This document shows, piece after piece, positions 45,943 to 53,092 of a stretch of 64,000 bases of DNA. Source of the DNA: Candidatus Hadersleviella danica (lineage in GTDB: Bacteria; Chloroflexota; Anaerolineae; Promineifilales; Promineifilaceae). Both the position numbers and the translations under genes were made by a program. How positions within the stretch are numbered: position 1 is the first letter of the stretch; each line of letters begins with the position of its first letter. The notes under the pieces are model-generated. The model was not told the origin of the DNA and ran no database searches. It saw only the letters and a list, made by a program, of their open reading frames with translations. The stretch is taken from NCBI GenBank assembly GCA_016711405.1, contig JADJSZ010000029.1, positions 1 to 64,000 of the forward strand. The letters run 5' to 3'.

Positions 45943-47115
45943 TTAAATGATTCGTTGGGCACTCTCAAAAACGGGTTCGTTGCGCAAAATGCGCTCGGGG
46001 GAGAAGATGGCGAGGTCGAGGGCGTGCGGCCGTTGTAGCATTAGTTCGGCGAGGTAACGGCCGACGGCGGGAGCCTGTTGGAAGCCATGCCCCGAAAAGC
46101 CATTGGCCAAATACAGCCCCTTCAACTCGGGCCACTCGCCCAAAATAGCGTTGCCATCCAACGTGTTGACGGCGTACAGCCCCGCCCAGCCGCCGACCAC
46201 CTTCAACCGCTCAAAAACAGGCATCTGCTCGACCAGTTCAGGCCACAAAATGTCGTCAAACGTCGGCCGATGCATCTCAAAATTGTACCCCACGGGGTCA
46301 TCGGGCAACGATTTGCCAATCATAAAGTGGCCGCCCCGCTCGTGGATGATGTACAAGCCCGAGGGCAGGAAGAGACTGGGTAAGATGATTTCGGGCTGGA
46401 GCGGCGTTTCGACGACGAAAACTTGGCGGCGCACAGGGATGACAGGCAATTCTACCCCGGCCGTGCGGGCTAAATCGGCGCACCATGCCCCCGCTCCGTT
46501 CAGCACAATGGGGGCGGTGAGTTGGTCGCCATTGGCCAAGGTCACGCCCGTGATACGGCCGTCGGCGTGGCGCAAACTGGCCACTTCACCCTGCAAATAG
46601 TGCGCCCCCAGCTCCACGGCGCGGTTTTTGTAGCCCATCAGCACCGCCAACGGGTCTACCGAGCCATCGAGCCGCCCCAGTGTGCCGCCCGCGCAAGCGA
46701 TGGAGCCATAGTCGGGAAATTGGCTCTCGATTTGCGCTTGGGTCAGCAATTCGACGGGGCAACCGAGGCTTTGTTGCTGGCGCAGGCCCGCTTCGGCCTC
46801 GGCACGGCCGTCTTCGTTGAACAAAAAGAGGTTGCCTTGGTGGCGAGCGAACACTTGCGGCCGCCAATCTCCCACCGCCATATCATCATCAAACGTGGCC
46901 AAGATCTCGAGGGTGTATTGGGAGATTTGGATATTCTCTTTGATGTTAAACTGCACCCGCACGTTGCCATCGGATAAAACAGTGGAGCAATGCTCGTAAG
47001 TTGGCTCTTTTTCGATGATGGCCACCCGCAAACGGCCGTCCATCTGCAACAAATAATAGGCCGTGGCGCACCCCATCACCCCCCCACCTGCAATGATAAT
47101 ATCGTAGTTAGTCAT
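45943..47115 (-). CDS. FAD-dependent amine oxidoreductase (DAO family)
   Basis: About 390 residues from ATG 47113-47115 (MTNYDIIIAGGGVMGCATAY). The FAD-binding Rossmann motif is GGGVMG, followed by IEKEPTYEHCSTVLSDGNVR, where the S-x-x-S/N-x-x-x-R region resembles FOXRED1 and sarcosine/glycine oxidase-like proteins. VLNGAGAWCADLAR, PVRRQVFVVE and NGFSGHGFQQAPAVGRYLAE are conserved DAO blocks. The enzyme should oxidise a secondary or N-methyl amino acid, or assist respiratory complex assembly as FOXRED1 does. The substrate is not evident. An ATG seven codons earlier lies inside a TCATTGGTCA repeat and is not preferred. Confidence 0.88.
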   Translation of the reverse strand: MTNYDIIIAGGGVMGCATAYYLLQMDGRLRVAIIEKEPTYEHCSTVLSDGNVRVQFNIKENIQISQYTLEILATFDDDMAVGDWRPQVFARHQGNLFLFNEDGRAEAEAGLRQQQSLGCPVELLTQAQIESQFPDYGSIACAGGTLGRLDGSVDPLAVLMGYKNRAVELGAHYLQGEVASLRHADGRITGVTLANGDQLTAPIVLNGAGAWCADLARTAGVELPVIPVRRQVFVVETPLQPEIILPSLFLPSGLYIIHERGGHFMIGKSLPDDPVGYNFEMHRPTFDDILWPELVEQMPVFERLKVVGGWAGLYAVNTLDGNAILGEWPELKGLYLANGFSGHGFQQAPAVGRYLAELMLQRPHALDLAIFSPERILRNEPVFESAQRII

Positions 47116-47183
47116 AGGTCTTTTGTCATTGGTCATTGGTCATTCGTCACTAGCCCCCCTCTCTTCTCTCTTCTCTTTTCTCT

Positions 47184-47879
47184 CTACTTCCGCCCCGTAT
47201 CCTGAGAAATCAGCCCATCCCGAATCTCTATCATGCGCGGAATGCGGGCGGCGAGGGAGCGGCTGTGCGTTACCATGAGCAACGTTTTGCCTTCAGAGAC
47301 AAGCCGCTCGAACAGGGCAAACACCTCGCCCTCGGTGTGCGAATCGAGGTTACCCGTTGGCTCATCGGCCACCAACAGGGGCGGGTCGTTGGCAAGGGCG
47401 CGGGCGATGGCCGCCCGTTGCTGTTGCCCCCCCGAGACCATGCTGGGCAGTTTGTGGGCTTGGTCGGCCAGCGAAACAGTTTCCAGCAGGTGCATGGCGC
47501 GTTCGTGCCGTTGCTTGGGGGTCAGTTTTTTCACAAAATCCATGGGCAAAATGACATTTTGGAGCAAACTGAGAGCGGGCAACATCTGGAAAAACTGGAA
47601 AATGATGCCCACATGTTGGCCGCGCCATTTGGCCAATTCGTTCTCGCTCATGGTATGCACGGCCTGCCCTGTCACAATCACTTCCCCTTCGGTGGGGTGG
47701 TCTATGCCTGTAATCATGTTCAGCAGGGTGGATTTGCCGTTGCCCGAGGGGCCAACGATGCAAGCAAATTCGCCCGCGTGCGCTTCAAAGCTCACTCCGC
47801 GCAAGACGGTAATCTCGGTTTCCCCGACGGGAAAGCGTTTGACGACGTTTTTAATTTGGACGATAGCAGGAGAGGGCAT
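47184..47879 (-). CDS. LolD/MacB-type ABC transporter ATP-binding protein
   Basis: About 231 residues from ATG 47877-47879 (MPSPAIVQIKNVVKRFPVGE). Walker A is GPSGNGKSTLLN, Q-loop IFQFFQMLPALS, signature VSGGQQQRAAIARAL, Walker B LLVADEPTGNLDS. The E-T-x-x-L-R-G-V-S and N-x-L-A-x-W-R-G-x-x-V-G-x-I-F-Q-F blocks are those of the LolD/MacB (type VII) group, which drive lipoprotein release or peptide extrusion. No FtsX-like permease is found next to it, so the partner is elsewhere. The 354 bp upstream have no gene, only a small ACAAGTTACAAGT-based hairpin. Confidence 0.88.
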   Translation of the reverse strand: MPSPAIVQIKNVVKRFPVGETEITVLRGVSFEAHAGEFACIVGPSGNGKSTLLNMITGIDHPTEGEVIVTGQAVHTMSENELAKWRGQHVGIIFQFFQMLPALSLLQNVILPMDFVKKLTPKQRHERAMHLLETVSLADQAHKLPSMVSGGQQQRAAIARALANDPPLLVADEPTGNLDSHTEGEVFALFERLVSEGKTLLMVTHSRSLAARIPRMIEIRDGLISQDTGRK

Positions 47880-48233
47880 GGAATAAGGGGGGACTGAGAG
47901 ATTCGGAGGTTGGGTTGAGTTTTTAGTTTTGCGCCATGAATTGGTTGAAAGTAACAAGTTACAAGTTGTTTATCACTTGTAATTTGTGGGCAAATAGATG
48001 GCGAAGAGCTAAAGACAGGAACGAGATTGTATTTTACCTATTTCCAAGATAATCTCCTTGTTTCTTATCGTTTATCTCAGGGTTTTTGAAAAGTCGTCAC
48101 GTAGGGGTGGGGGGGGCGAAAAGATGTTGCCCAAAACAACAAGACTCTGTTCGCCACCTGCTCGCCTCTACAACAATCTTCTGCCTTAGCGAACTCACTC
48201 CTCACCAGCCACTAACCACTAATCACTTTACCT
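47880..48233. other. Intergenic region between LolD-like gene and nadD
   Basis: No gene is seen. ACAAGTTACAAGT...ACTTGTAATTTGT (47960-47994) forms a hairpin. A GTAGGGGTGG-run and CACCTGCTCGCCTCTAC at 48102-48171 are partially complementary. The two genes are divergent, so promoters are expected here. Confidence 0.35.
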
Positions 48234-48830
48234 GTGCCACACCTTCTTCCGCTGGGTTTGATGTGCGGGACATTTGACCCGCCGCATAGGGGGCATTTGC
48301 GTTTGGCTGAATTAGCGGCCGACCAACTTCCCCTTGAGCAAGTGCTGTTTCTGCCCGTGGGCCAACCGACCCACAAAAACACGCTCACGGCCGTCCACCA
48401 CCGCCTCGCCATGACCGCCTTGGCCATTGCGGAGCATCCCCGCTTTGTGTTGGACACGGCCGACGCTGACCGCCCCCCTCCCCACTACACCGCCACCCTC
48501 TTGCCCATCTTGCGCCAACGCTACCCCACACGGGAGCTATGGCTGTTGATGGGGAGCGATAGTTTGGCCGATTTGCCGCGCTGGCATAACCCCACGGCCG
48601 TCATTGCCCATGCCCGCTTGGCTGTTTTGGCGCGGGTTGGGGTGGCGATAGATTGGGTGGGGTTGGAGGCGGCCGTGCCGGGGGTAGGCGCGGCCGTGCA
48701 ATGGCTCGCTGGCGACCCGTTGCCGCTCTCTTCCACGGCGGCACGGCAAGCGGTGGCGAAGGGGCAGGCGTTGGGGGAAGATGTGCCAGCGGCCGTGCGG
48801 GATTACATTGCCCACCACCAGCTATATTGA
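48234..48830 (+). CDS. nadD: Nicotinate-nucleotide adenylyltransferase
   Basis: A 198-residue protein with a GTG start at 48234 (MPHLLPLGLMCGTFDPPHRG). The nucleotidyltransferase motif GTFDPPHRGHLRLAE is at residues about 12-26, LFLPVGQPTHK follows, LWLLMGSDSLADLPRWHN is the substrate-binding block, and LSSTAAR is the C-terminal ISSTxIR-type motif. NadD adenylates nicotinate mononucleotide to deamido-NAD in the cytoplasm. No other nad gene is nearby. Together with NnrD/NnrE it touches NAD metabolism. A repeat hairpin follows the stop. Confidence 0.95.
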   Translation: MPHLLPLGLMCGTFDPPHRGHLRLAELAADQLPLEQVLFLPVGQPTHKNTLTAVHHRLAMTALAIAEHPRFVLDTADADRPPPHYTATLLPILRQRYPTRELWLLMGSDSLADLPRWHNPTAVIAHARLAVLARVGVAIDWVGLEAAVPGVGAAVQWLAGDPLPLSSTAARQAVAKGQALGEDVPAAVRDYIAHHQLY

Positions 48831-48831
48831 G

Positions 48832-48899
48832 GTTACTGGTTATTGGGTTATTCGTTATTGGGTTATTGGCGTAATGAGTAACCAATAACCAATAACGAA
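48832..48899. repeat. Word-repeat hairpin (GGTTACTGGTTATTGG)
   Basis: Left words GGTTACTGGTTATTGGGTTA pair with right words GTAACCAATAACCAATAACG. It directly follows nadD and abuts the element at 48900-49036. Confidence 0.85.
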
Positions 48900-49036
48900 T
48901 GGGTGTGTTTCATCTCAGTTGAGAGCCGTCGTAGGGGCAACCCTTGTGGTTGCCCTAACCTCTGGTAAATGCAAGACTGGGGGTAGGCACAAGGCCTACC
49001 CCTACAATGTTTCAACCCAAATGAAACACACCCATA
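48900..49036. mobile_element. Possible MITE-like element with TGGGTGTGTTTCAT terminal inverted repeats
   Basis: The ends TGGGTGTGTTTCATCTCAGT (48900-48919) and TTTCAACCCAAATGAAACAC (from 49010, continuing ACCCATA) are inverted copies of one motif. They enclose the 29-bp repeat shared with 31015-31043 and a GTAGGCACAAGGCCTACCCC hairpin. There is no coding capacity. Single copies of the end motif occur at 24550, 53101 and 57611. Mobility is an inference; no target-site duplication is certain. Confidence 0.45.
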
Positions 49037-49054
49037 ACCAATAACCAGTAACTC

Positions 49055-49591
49055 TTACCCTAGGGCGGTTAGCAACTGTTCGAGCGGTGGCCTGTCGGTT
49101 GGTTCTTGGCTGGGGTGGGCAAGGCGGAGGATGCCAGCGGGGCTGATGATAAAATCCCCGCCGAGTTGGTGGGGGTTGCCGCGTTTGCCAAAGGTCGGCC
49201 GTTTTTGCGCTTTGGCCTTGGCGTAATACCACAGCGTGGCCAAGCTCCACGAGCGGCGCCGCGAAACTTCTAAGCCATAGGCGCGGTAGGCGATGTGTTC
49301 CCTATCTACCAAAAAGGGAAAGGGGGATTGGGTCTCTTGGAGCCAAGCGTGCGACCAATAAGGGGTGTCGAAAGAGACGGTGACGATATTCGCCCCGCGT
49401 GCGCTAAATTCTGCCTGATGTGCCACAACCTGTGCCACGTGGTCTCGGCAAGGCAGTCAGGCAAGGTGGCGCAGGAAGATGAGGAGCAGGGAACGGCCGT
49501 CGCCCCAATAGTCGGAAAGCGCGGCCGTGCGGCCGTCTAAGAACGGGAGAACAATGTCGGGGGCGGGTTGCCCAATTTTTAAGCGAGCCAT
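49055..49591 (-). CDS. Peroxiredoxin-like (AhpC/TSA, PRXL2-like) protein with in-frame TGA at the redox Cys: candidate selenoprotein
   Basis: From ATG 49589-49591 the protein reads MARLKIGQPAPDIVLP ... LLLIFLRHLA, then TGA (49457-49459, codon 45), then LPCRDHVAQVV and on to 49055 without any frame change, 178 residues in total. In the AhpC/TSA and SelU/PRXL2-like families this place holds the first Cys of a CxxC motif, after FLRxxx. The TGA therefore gives U-L-P-C, a UxxC redox site. Downstream of the TGA the RNA can fold: CUGCCU (next to UGA) with AGGCAG, and CCAC with GUGG enclosing a 12-nt loop that begins with G 18 nt after the UGA. This matches bacterial SECIS geometry. It is the last gene after the ynjF-like gene. 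A nonsense mutation or error remains possible. Confidence 0.75.
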
Positions 49592-49705
49592 AAGAATTAC
49601 CAAGTACGAATTACGAAGTACGAATAAGGGAGAGGGGCGGGTGTAGTGGCGCAATATATTGCGCCACTACGAGGGGGAAATAACTAATAACGAATAACCA
49701 ATACC

Positions 49706-50307
49706 CTAATTGAGATGCCGACTGGCCCACACCAGCCGTTGGCCAATGGTGATGAGGATGAGCAGAGCCATGACGCTGAAGAGCCATGTGAGATAGGTGG
49801 GGAAGAGGATGAAGGCGGCGTAGAAGAGGATGGTCTCTGTGCCGCCAATCAGCCCATTGGGGATGACAATGGTGGTGAGGCGTTGGGGGTGAACCAGCCG
49901 CCGTTTCTCCAGAATGGCGGCCAGATACATCCATGAGGCGGCGTTGACATAGTAGGTGCAGAGCAGGAAGATGAGGCTGGCAGTCACGGCCGTTTCCCCC
50001 ACCCCAGCCGCCAATCCCACAGGGACGAGGGCATAGATCACAAAATCCACCACAATGTCTAAGTATCCCCCAAAATCGGTTTGGGAGCCTTGCTGGCGAG
50101 CCACCGCGCCATCGAGGCCATCAAAAATGCGGTTGGCGAACCAGAGCAATAGCCCCCAACCGTACTGTTTTTGCCACACGGCGCCCGCCGTGGCCAGCCC
50201 CGCCAGCAACCCCACGGCCGTGAAAAACCACGGCGGGGTGTGCAAAGCAAGGCGGGCTACAGGCGCAAACGCCTTGTCTTTGACCAAACGCATTCTGTCA
50301 TCAAACA
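49706..50307 (-). CDS. ynjF: CDP-alcohol phosphatidyltransferase (YnjF-like)
   Basis: About 200 residues from ATG 50305-50307 (MFDDRMRLVKDKAFAPVAR). The CDP-alcohol phosphotransferase signature D-x2-DG-x2-AR-x8-G-x3-D-x3-D is complete, starting DGLDGAVARQQG and ending GGYLDIVVD. Six or so membrane helices surround it. Such enzymes join a CDP-activated lipid to an alcohol. The start lies 6 bp after the stop of the ATPase gene, so it is part of the transporter operon. In Escherichia coli ynjF likewise sits with ynjBCD. Substrate alcohol unknown. Confidence 0.87.
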
Positions 50308-50313
50308 TCTGTT

Positions 50314-51373
50314 TTATTTCTCGGGGTAGATGAGCCAAATTTTGGCGGGGGGAAAGTGGAGGTAAACAGGGTCGCCTTCTCGGTACTGGCCTTGGCTGGC
50401 CGCCTCGGCGACCACTTCTAAGGGGGGCAAGGCGGGGTCGGCCGTGGCCACGTGCAAGCGGGTATGGGTTCCCACATAGACATGGCGCACGATGCGGCCG
50501 AGGAGCCATCCCTCTTGCGGCTGGGGGCAGAGCTGGATGTTTTCGGGGCGAATGGTGAGCTGGGCAGGGCCATCGGGCACAAGCAAAGCGGGGGGCAAGG
50601 GGAGTTGCCCCAGTGGGGTGTGGAACCAGCCCCCCTTGTTTGTGGCCGGGAATCAAGTTGGCGTTGCCAAAAAAGCGGGCGATGGGTTCAGTGAGCGGCC
50701 GTTCGTAAAAATCGGCCGGTGCGCCCACCTGTTGCAACACGCCCCCAAAAAGCAGGGCGATGGTATCGGCCAAAATCACCGCCTCCTCTTGGTCGTGGGT
50801 GACGACAAGGGTGGTGATGCCCAATTGCCGCTGGAGCGACAAAATGAGTTCGCGCATGTCGTGGCGCAGATGGGCATCGAGGTTGGAAAGCGGCTCATCG
50901 AGGAGGAGGAGTTGTGGTTGGACGATGAGTGCCCGCGCCAAGGCGATGCGCTGTTTTTGCCCGCCCGAAAGTTCGTGCGGCCGACGACGGCCGTAGCCCG
51001 CCAACTGCACCAAGTCCAACATCTCGGCCACCCGCTTTTGGGTGGCGGGGGCTGGCTGGCCGCGCATTTTTAGGCCAAAGGCGATGTTTTCGGCCACGTT
51101 GAGGTGGGGGAAGAGGAGGTGGTTTTGGAAGACCATAACCGCGCCCCGCTTTTCGGGGGGGATGTGTTGCACGGCTTGGCCATCGAACAAGATTTGGCCG
51201 TGGGTGGGTTCGAGCAAGCCGGCCACCATTTTGAGGACGGTAGTTTTGCCGCACCCCGAGGGGCCGAGCAGGGCGGTGATACGGCCGCTGGCGGCCGTCA
51301 GCGAGAGATTGGCCACGGCGGGGGGATTTTGCCCATACTGTTTGTGCAAATGCTGGAGTTGAACGTGGGTCAT
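50314..51373 (-). CDS. ynjD: ABC transporter ATP-binding protein, YnjD/PotA-like (frameshift)
   Basis: From ATG 51371-51373 (MTHVQLQHLHKQYGQNPPAV): Walker A LLGPSGCGKTTVLKM, Q-loop VFQNHLLFPHL, signature LSGGQKQRIALARAL, Walker B LLLLDEPLSNLD and the switch His VVTHDQEEA. The frame changes in a GGGGGG run near 50635; the other frame reads LVPDGPAQLTIRPENIQL and VYVGTHTRLHV, a TOBE domain, ending at 50314. Uncorrected, the first frame runs on into ynjF and looks like a 651-residue fusion, which I regard as an artefact. ATGA overlap with the upstream permease shows translational coupling. Energises import with the two half-permeases. Confidence 0.87.
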
Positions 51374-52176
51374 AGGTTGCCCAGCCCGCCCAAGGCGGCA
51401 TGGCGGCCTGTGAGATAGCGCGAGGTGAATAAGAAGAGGAGCAGGGCGGGGGCGATGAAGACGAGGCTGAGCGCGGCCGTGATGGCATTGTCGCCGCTGT
51501 TGGCAAAGGCGAAGAGCAGGACGGGCAGGGTGAGCACTTGGCCGCCGCCGACGAGGAGGGTGAGCAGGTATTGGCTCCACGAGATAATAAACGCGAAGAG
51601 CGAGCCGACCATCAGCCCCGGCCAGATGGTGGGCAGGGTGATGTGCCACCACACTTGCCACGGCCGTGCCCCCAACGTCCGCGCTTGCGCTTCGTAATCG
51701 AGGTCATAATTGGCAAAGGTGCTGGTCAGGGTGAGTACCATGTAGGGCATGACGGGGATGAGATGCACGAGTACCACCCCCAGCAGGGTATCGGCCAAGC
51801 CCCAGCGCAAAAAGGCGACGTGGATGCCCATCGCCACGGCGATGACGGGCATGATGGTGGGGGCGAGGATGAGAAAGAGGACGGCCGTTTTGCCGCGAAA
51901 CTCATACAGCCCCAGTGCCCGCCCCGCTGGCAGGCCGATGAGGGCGGACAGGGCGGTGACGGCCGTGGCGACCCTGACACTGTTCCACAGGGCGGTTCCC
52001 ACCTGTGACGCTTCGCTGAAGACGTAGCCCCACGCCCGTTGGCTCCATTCGGTGGGCAACAGGGCGGGGAAATACCAGCGGTGGGCAAATGACCAAATGA
52101 CGAGGGGGAGGAGGGGGGCGGTGAGGCCCACCAACATGGCTCCCAGCAGGAGCCATTGGCGCGTCTGTCTCATCAT
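51370..52176 (-). CDS. ynjC: ABC transporter permease, second half of a YnjC-like pair
   Basis: About 268 residues from ATG 52174-52176 (MMRQTRQWLLLGAMLVGLTA). Six membrane helices and the EAA loop are visible, with YEAQARTLGARPWQVWWHIT as the ATPase-docking segment. The family pattern is that of the C-terminal half of YnjC; in E. coli the two permease halves are fused in one protein. It overlaps the hydrolase gene upstream by ATGA and the ATPase gene downstream likewise, giving a tight four-gene unit. The other half is at 55012-55858. Confidence 0.85.
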   Translation of the reverse strand: MMRQTRQWLLLGAMLVGLTAPLLPLVIWSFAHRWYFPALLPTEWSQRAWGYVFSEASQVGTALWNSVRVATAVTALSALIGLPAGRALGLYEFRGKTAVLFLILAPTIMPVIAVAMGIHVAFLRWGLADTLLGVVLVHLIPVMPYMVLTLTSTFANYDLDYEAQARTLGARPWQVWWHITLPTIWPGLMVGSLFAFIISWSQYLLTLLVGGGQVLTLPVLLFAFANSGDNAITAALSLVFIAPALLLFLFTSRYLTGRHAALGGLGNL

Positions 52177-52727
52177 GGGCGTGCCCTCTGAGGGGTGGGT
52201 TGGGTGCGTTGCCAGATGAGCCAGCCGATGAGGAGGGCATCGAGGATGTGTTCGAGCAGGCGAAAGAGGCGGCCGTGGTGGGCGATATCCCAATAGCTGA
52301 TGGGCGACTGAAAACGGGTGCGCCATTCGAGGGGGAAGAGCAGAACGGGGCCGTCATCGGCGTGGGTGAAAATATCTATGGCTCCGTGGAGGCCGCACCC
52401 GAGCGCAAACCAGAGCAGGTGTGAACCCCATGCTGTGTGCCGCGCCAGATAGCCCATCAGCCCCAAGGCGAAGAGGGGCAAGGGGGCGTGAAGGGTGTTG
52501 TGGGCGGCGATCCACCACGGGTTGTGGAAGTAGAGGTGGTTGTAGGTGGGGCTACAGCGGGTTTTGTCGGGCAGGTGGGGGCGCAGGTAGCGCCTGTCGA
52601 GGATGTAGCCGAGGGTGAGGAGGACGAGAGGGACATCGGGCAGGATGGCGCCAGCGAGCCACGCTTTTTGGGTGGGGGGCGGGGCGGGGAGGGCGGCCGT
52701 GAGGAGAAAGTGGGAGTAGGTTTGCAT
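52173..52727 (-). CDS. Membrane-bound metal-dependent hydrolase (YdjM-like)
   Basis: A 184-residue membrane protein beginning MQTYSHFLLTAALPAPPPTQ. It has the YdjM-type pattern: an N-terminal SHFLLTAAL, LAGAILPDVPLVLL with an Asp, then HNTLHAPLPLFALGLMG (His-x3-His), and CGLHGAIDIFTHADDG (His, Asp). The His/Asp residues would form a zinc site as in the LexA-regulated YdjM hydrolases. The catalytic role is not established. It overlaps the downstream permease by four bases, so it is co-translated with the transporter even though this gene is not part of the E. coli ynj cluster. Confidence 0.8.
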   Translation of the reverse strand: MQTYSHFLLTAALPAPPPTQKAWLAGAILPDVPLVLLTLGYILDRRYLRPHLPDKTRCSPTYNHLYFHNPWWIAAHNTLHAPLPLFALGLMGYLARHTAWGSHLLWFALGCGLHGAIDIFTHADDGPVLLFPLEWRTRFQSPISYWDIAHHGRLFRLLEHILDALLIGWLIWQRTQPTPQRARP

Positions 52728-52800
52728 GGGGGGATTGGTTATTGGTTACTGGTTATTGGGGTTGTAGTGCTTACTCTGGTTGAGGGTGTGTTGGTGTTGG

Positions 52801-52968
52801 CGTTCTAACGCTTCTGGGCCGTTCCTAACACTTCTGAGTCGTTCCTAACACTTCCTGAGCTGTTCCTAACACTTCCTGAGGCTTCCTTCTGAGCCGTTCC
52901 TAACACTTCCTAGCGTCCTAGGCCGTTCTAACACTTGCTGAGTCGTTCCTAACGCTTCCTGAGCGTCT
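52801..52968 (-). repeat. Degenerate ~20-bp tandem array 3 (about 7 units)
   Basis: Units of 19-21 bp of the type CGTTCCTAACACTTCCTGAG, two of them interrupted by short insertions (GCTTCCTTCTGAGC and TAGCGTCCTAGGC). On the minus strand the core TTAGGAACGG matches units 10-15 of array 1 (9994-10307). It lies between the YdjM-like gene and the halogenase-like gene, within the transporter cluster. The rest of 52728-53092 has no gene. Confidence 0.85.
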
Positions 52969-53092
52969 AGGGTGTCATTCTGTTGCGTAGCGCCTCCAAA
53001 GGAAGAATCCCTAAACCTAAGCTAACTCGAGACAATGGAACGCTCTAGAACTTCCTCACTTCGTTCGGAATGACAGTTGAGACTCACTTGCA

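Noticed and set aside
49706..51661. 651-codon apparent fusion of ABC ATPase and CDP-alcohol phosphatidyltransferase
   Set aside because: The middle part is nonsense; a one-base shift near 50635 gives a proper TOBE domain and a separate downstream start at 50307.
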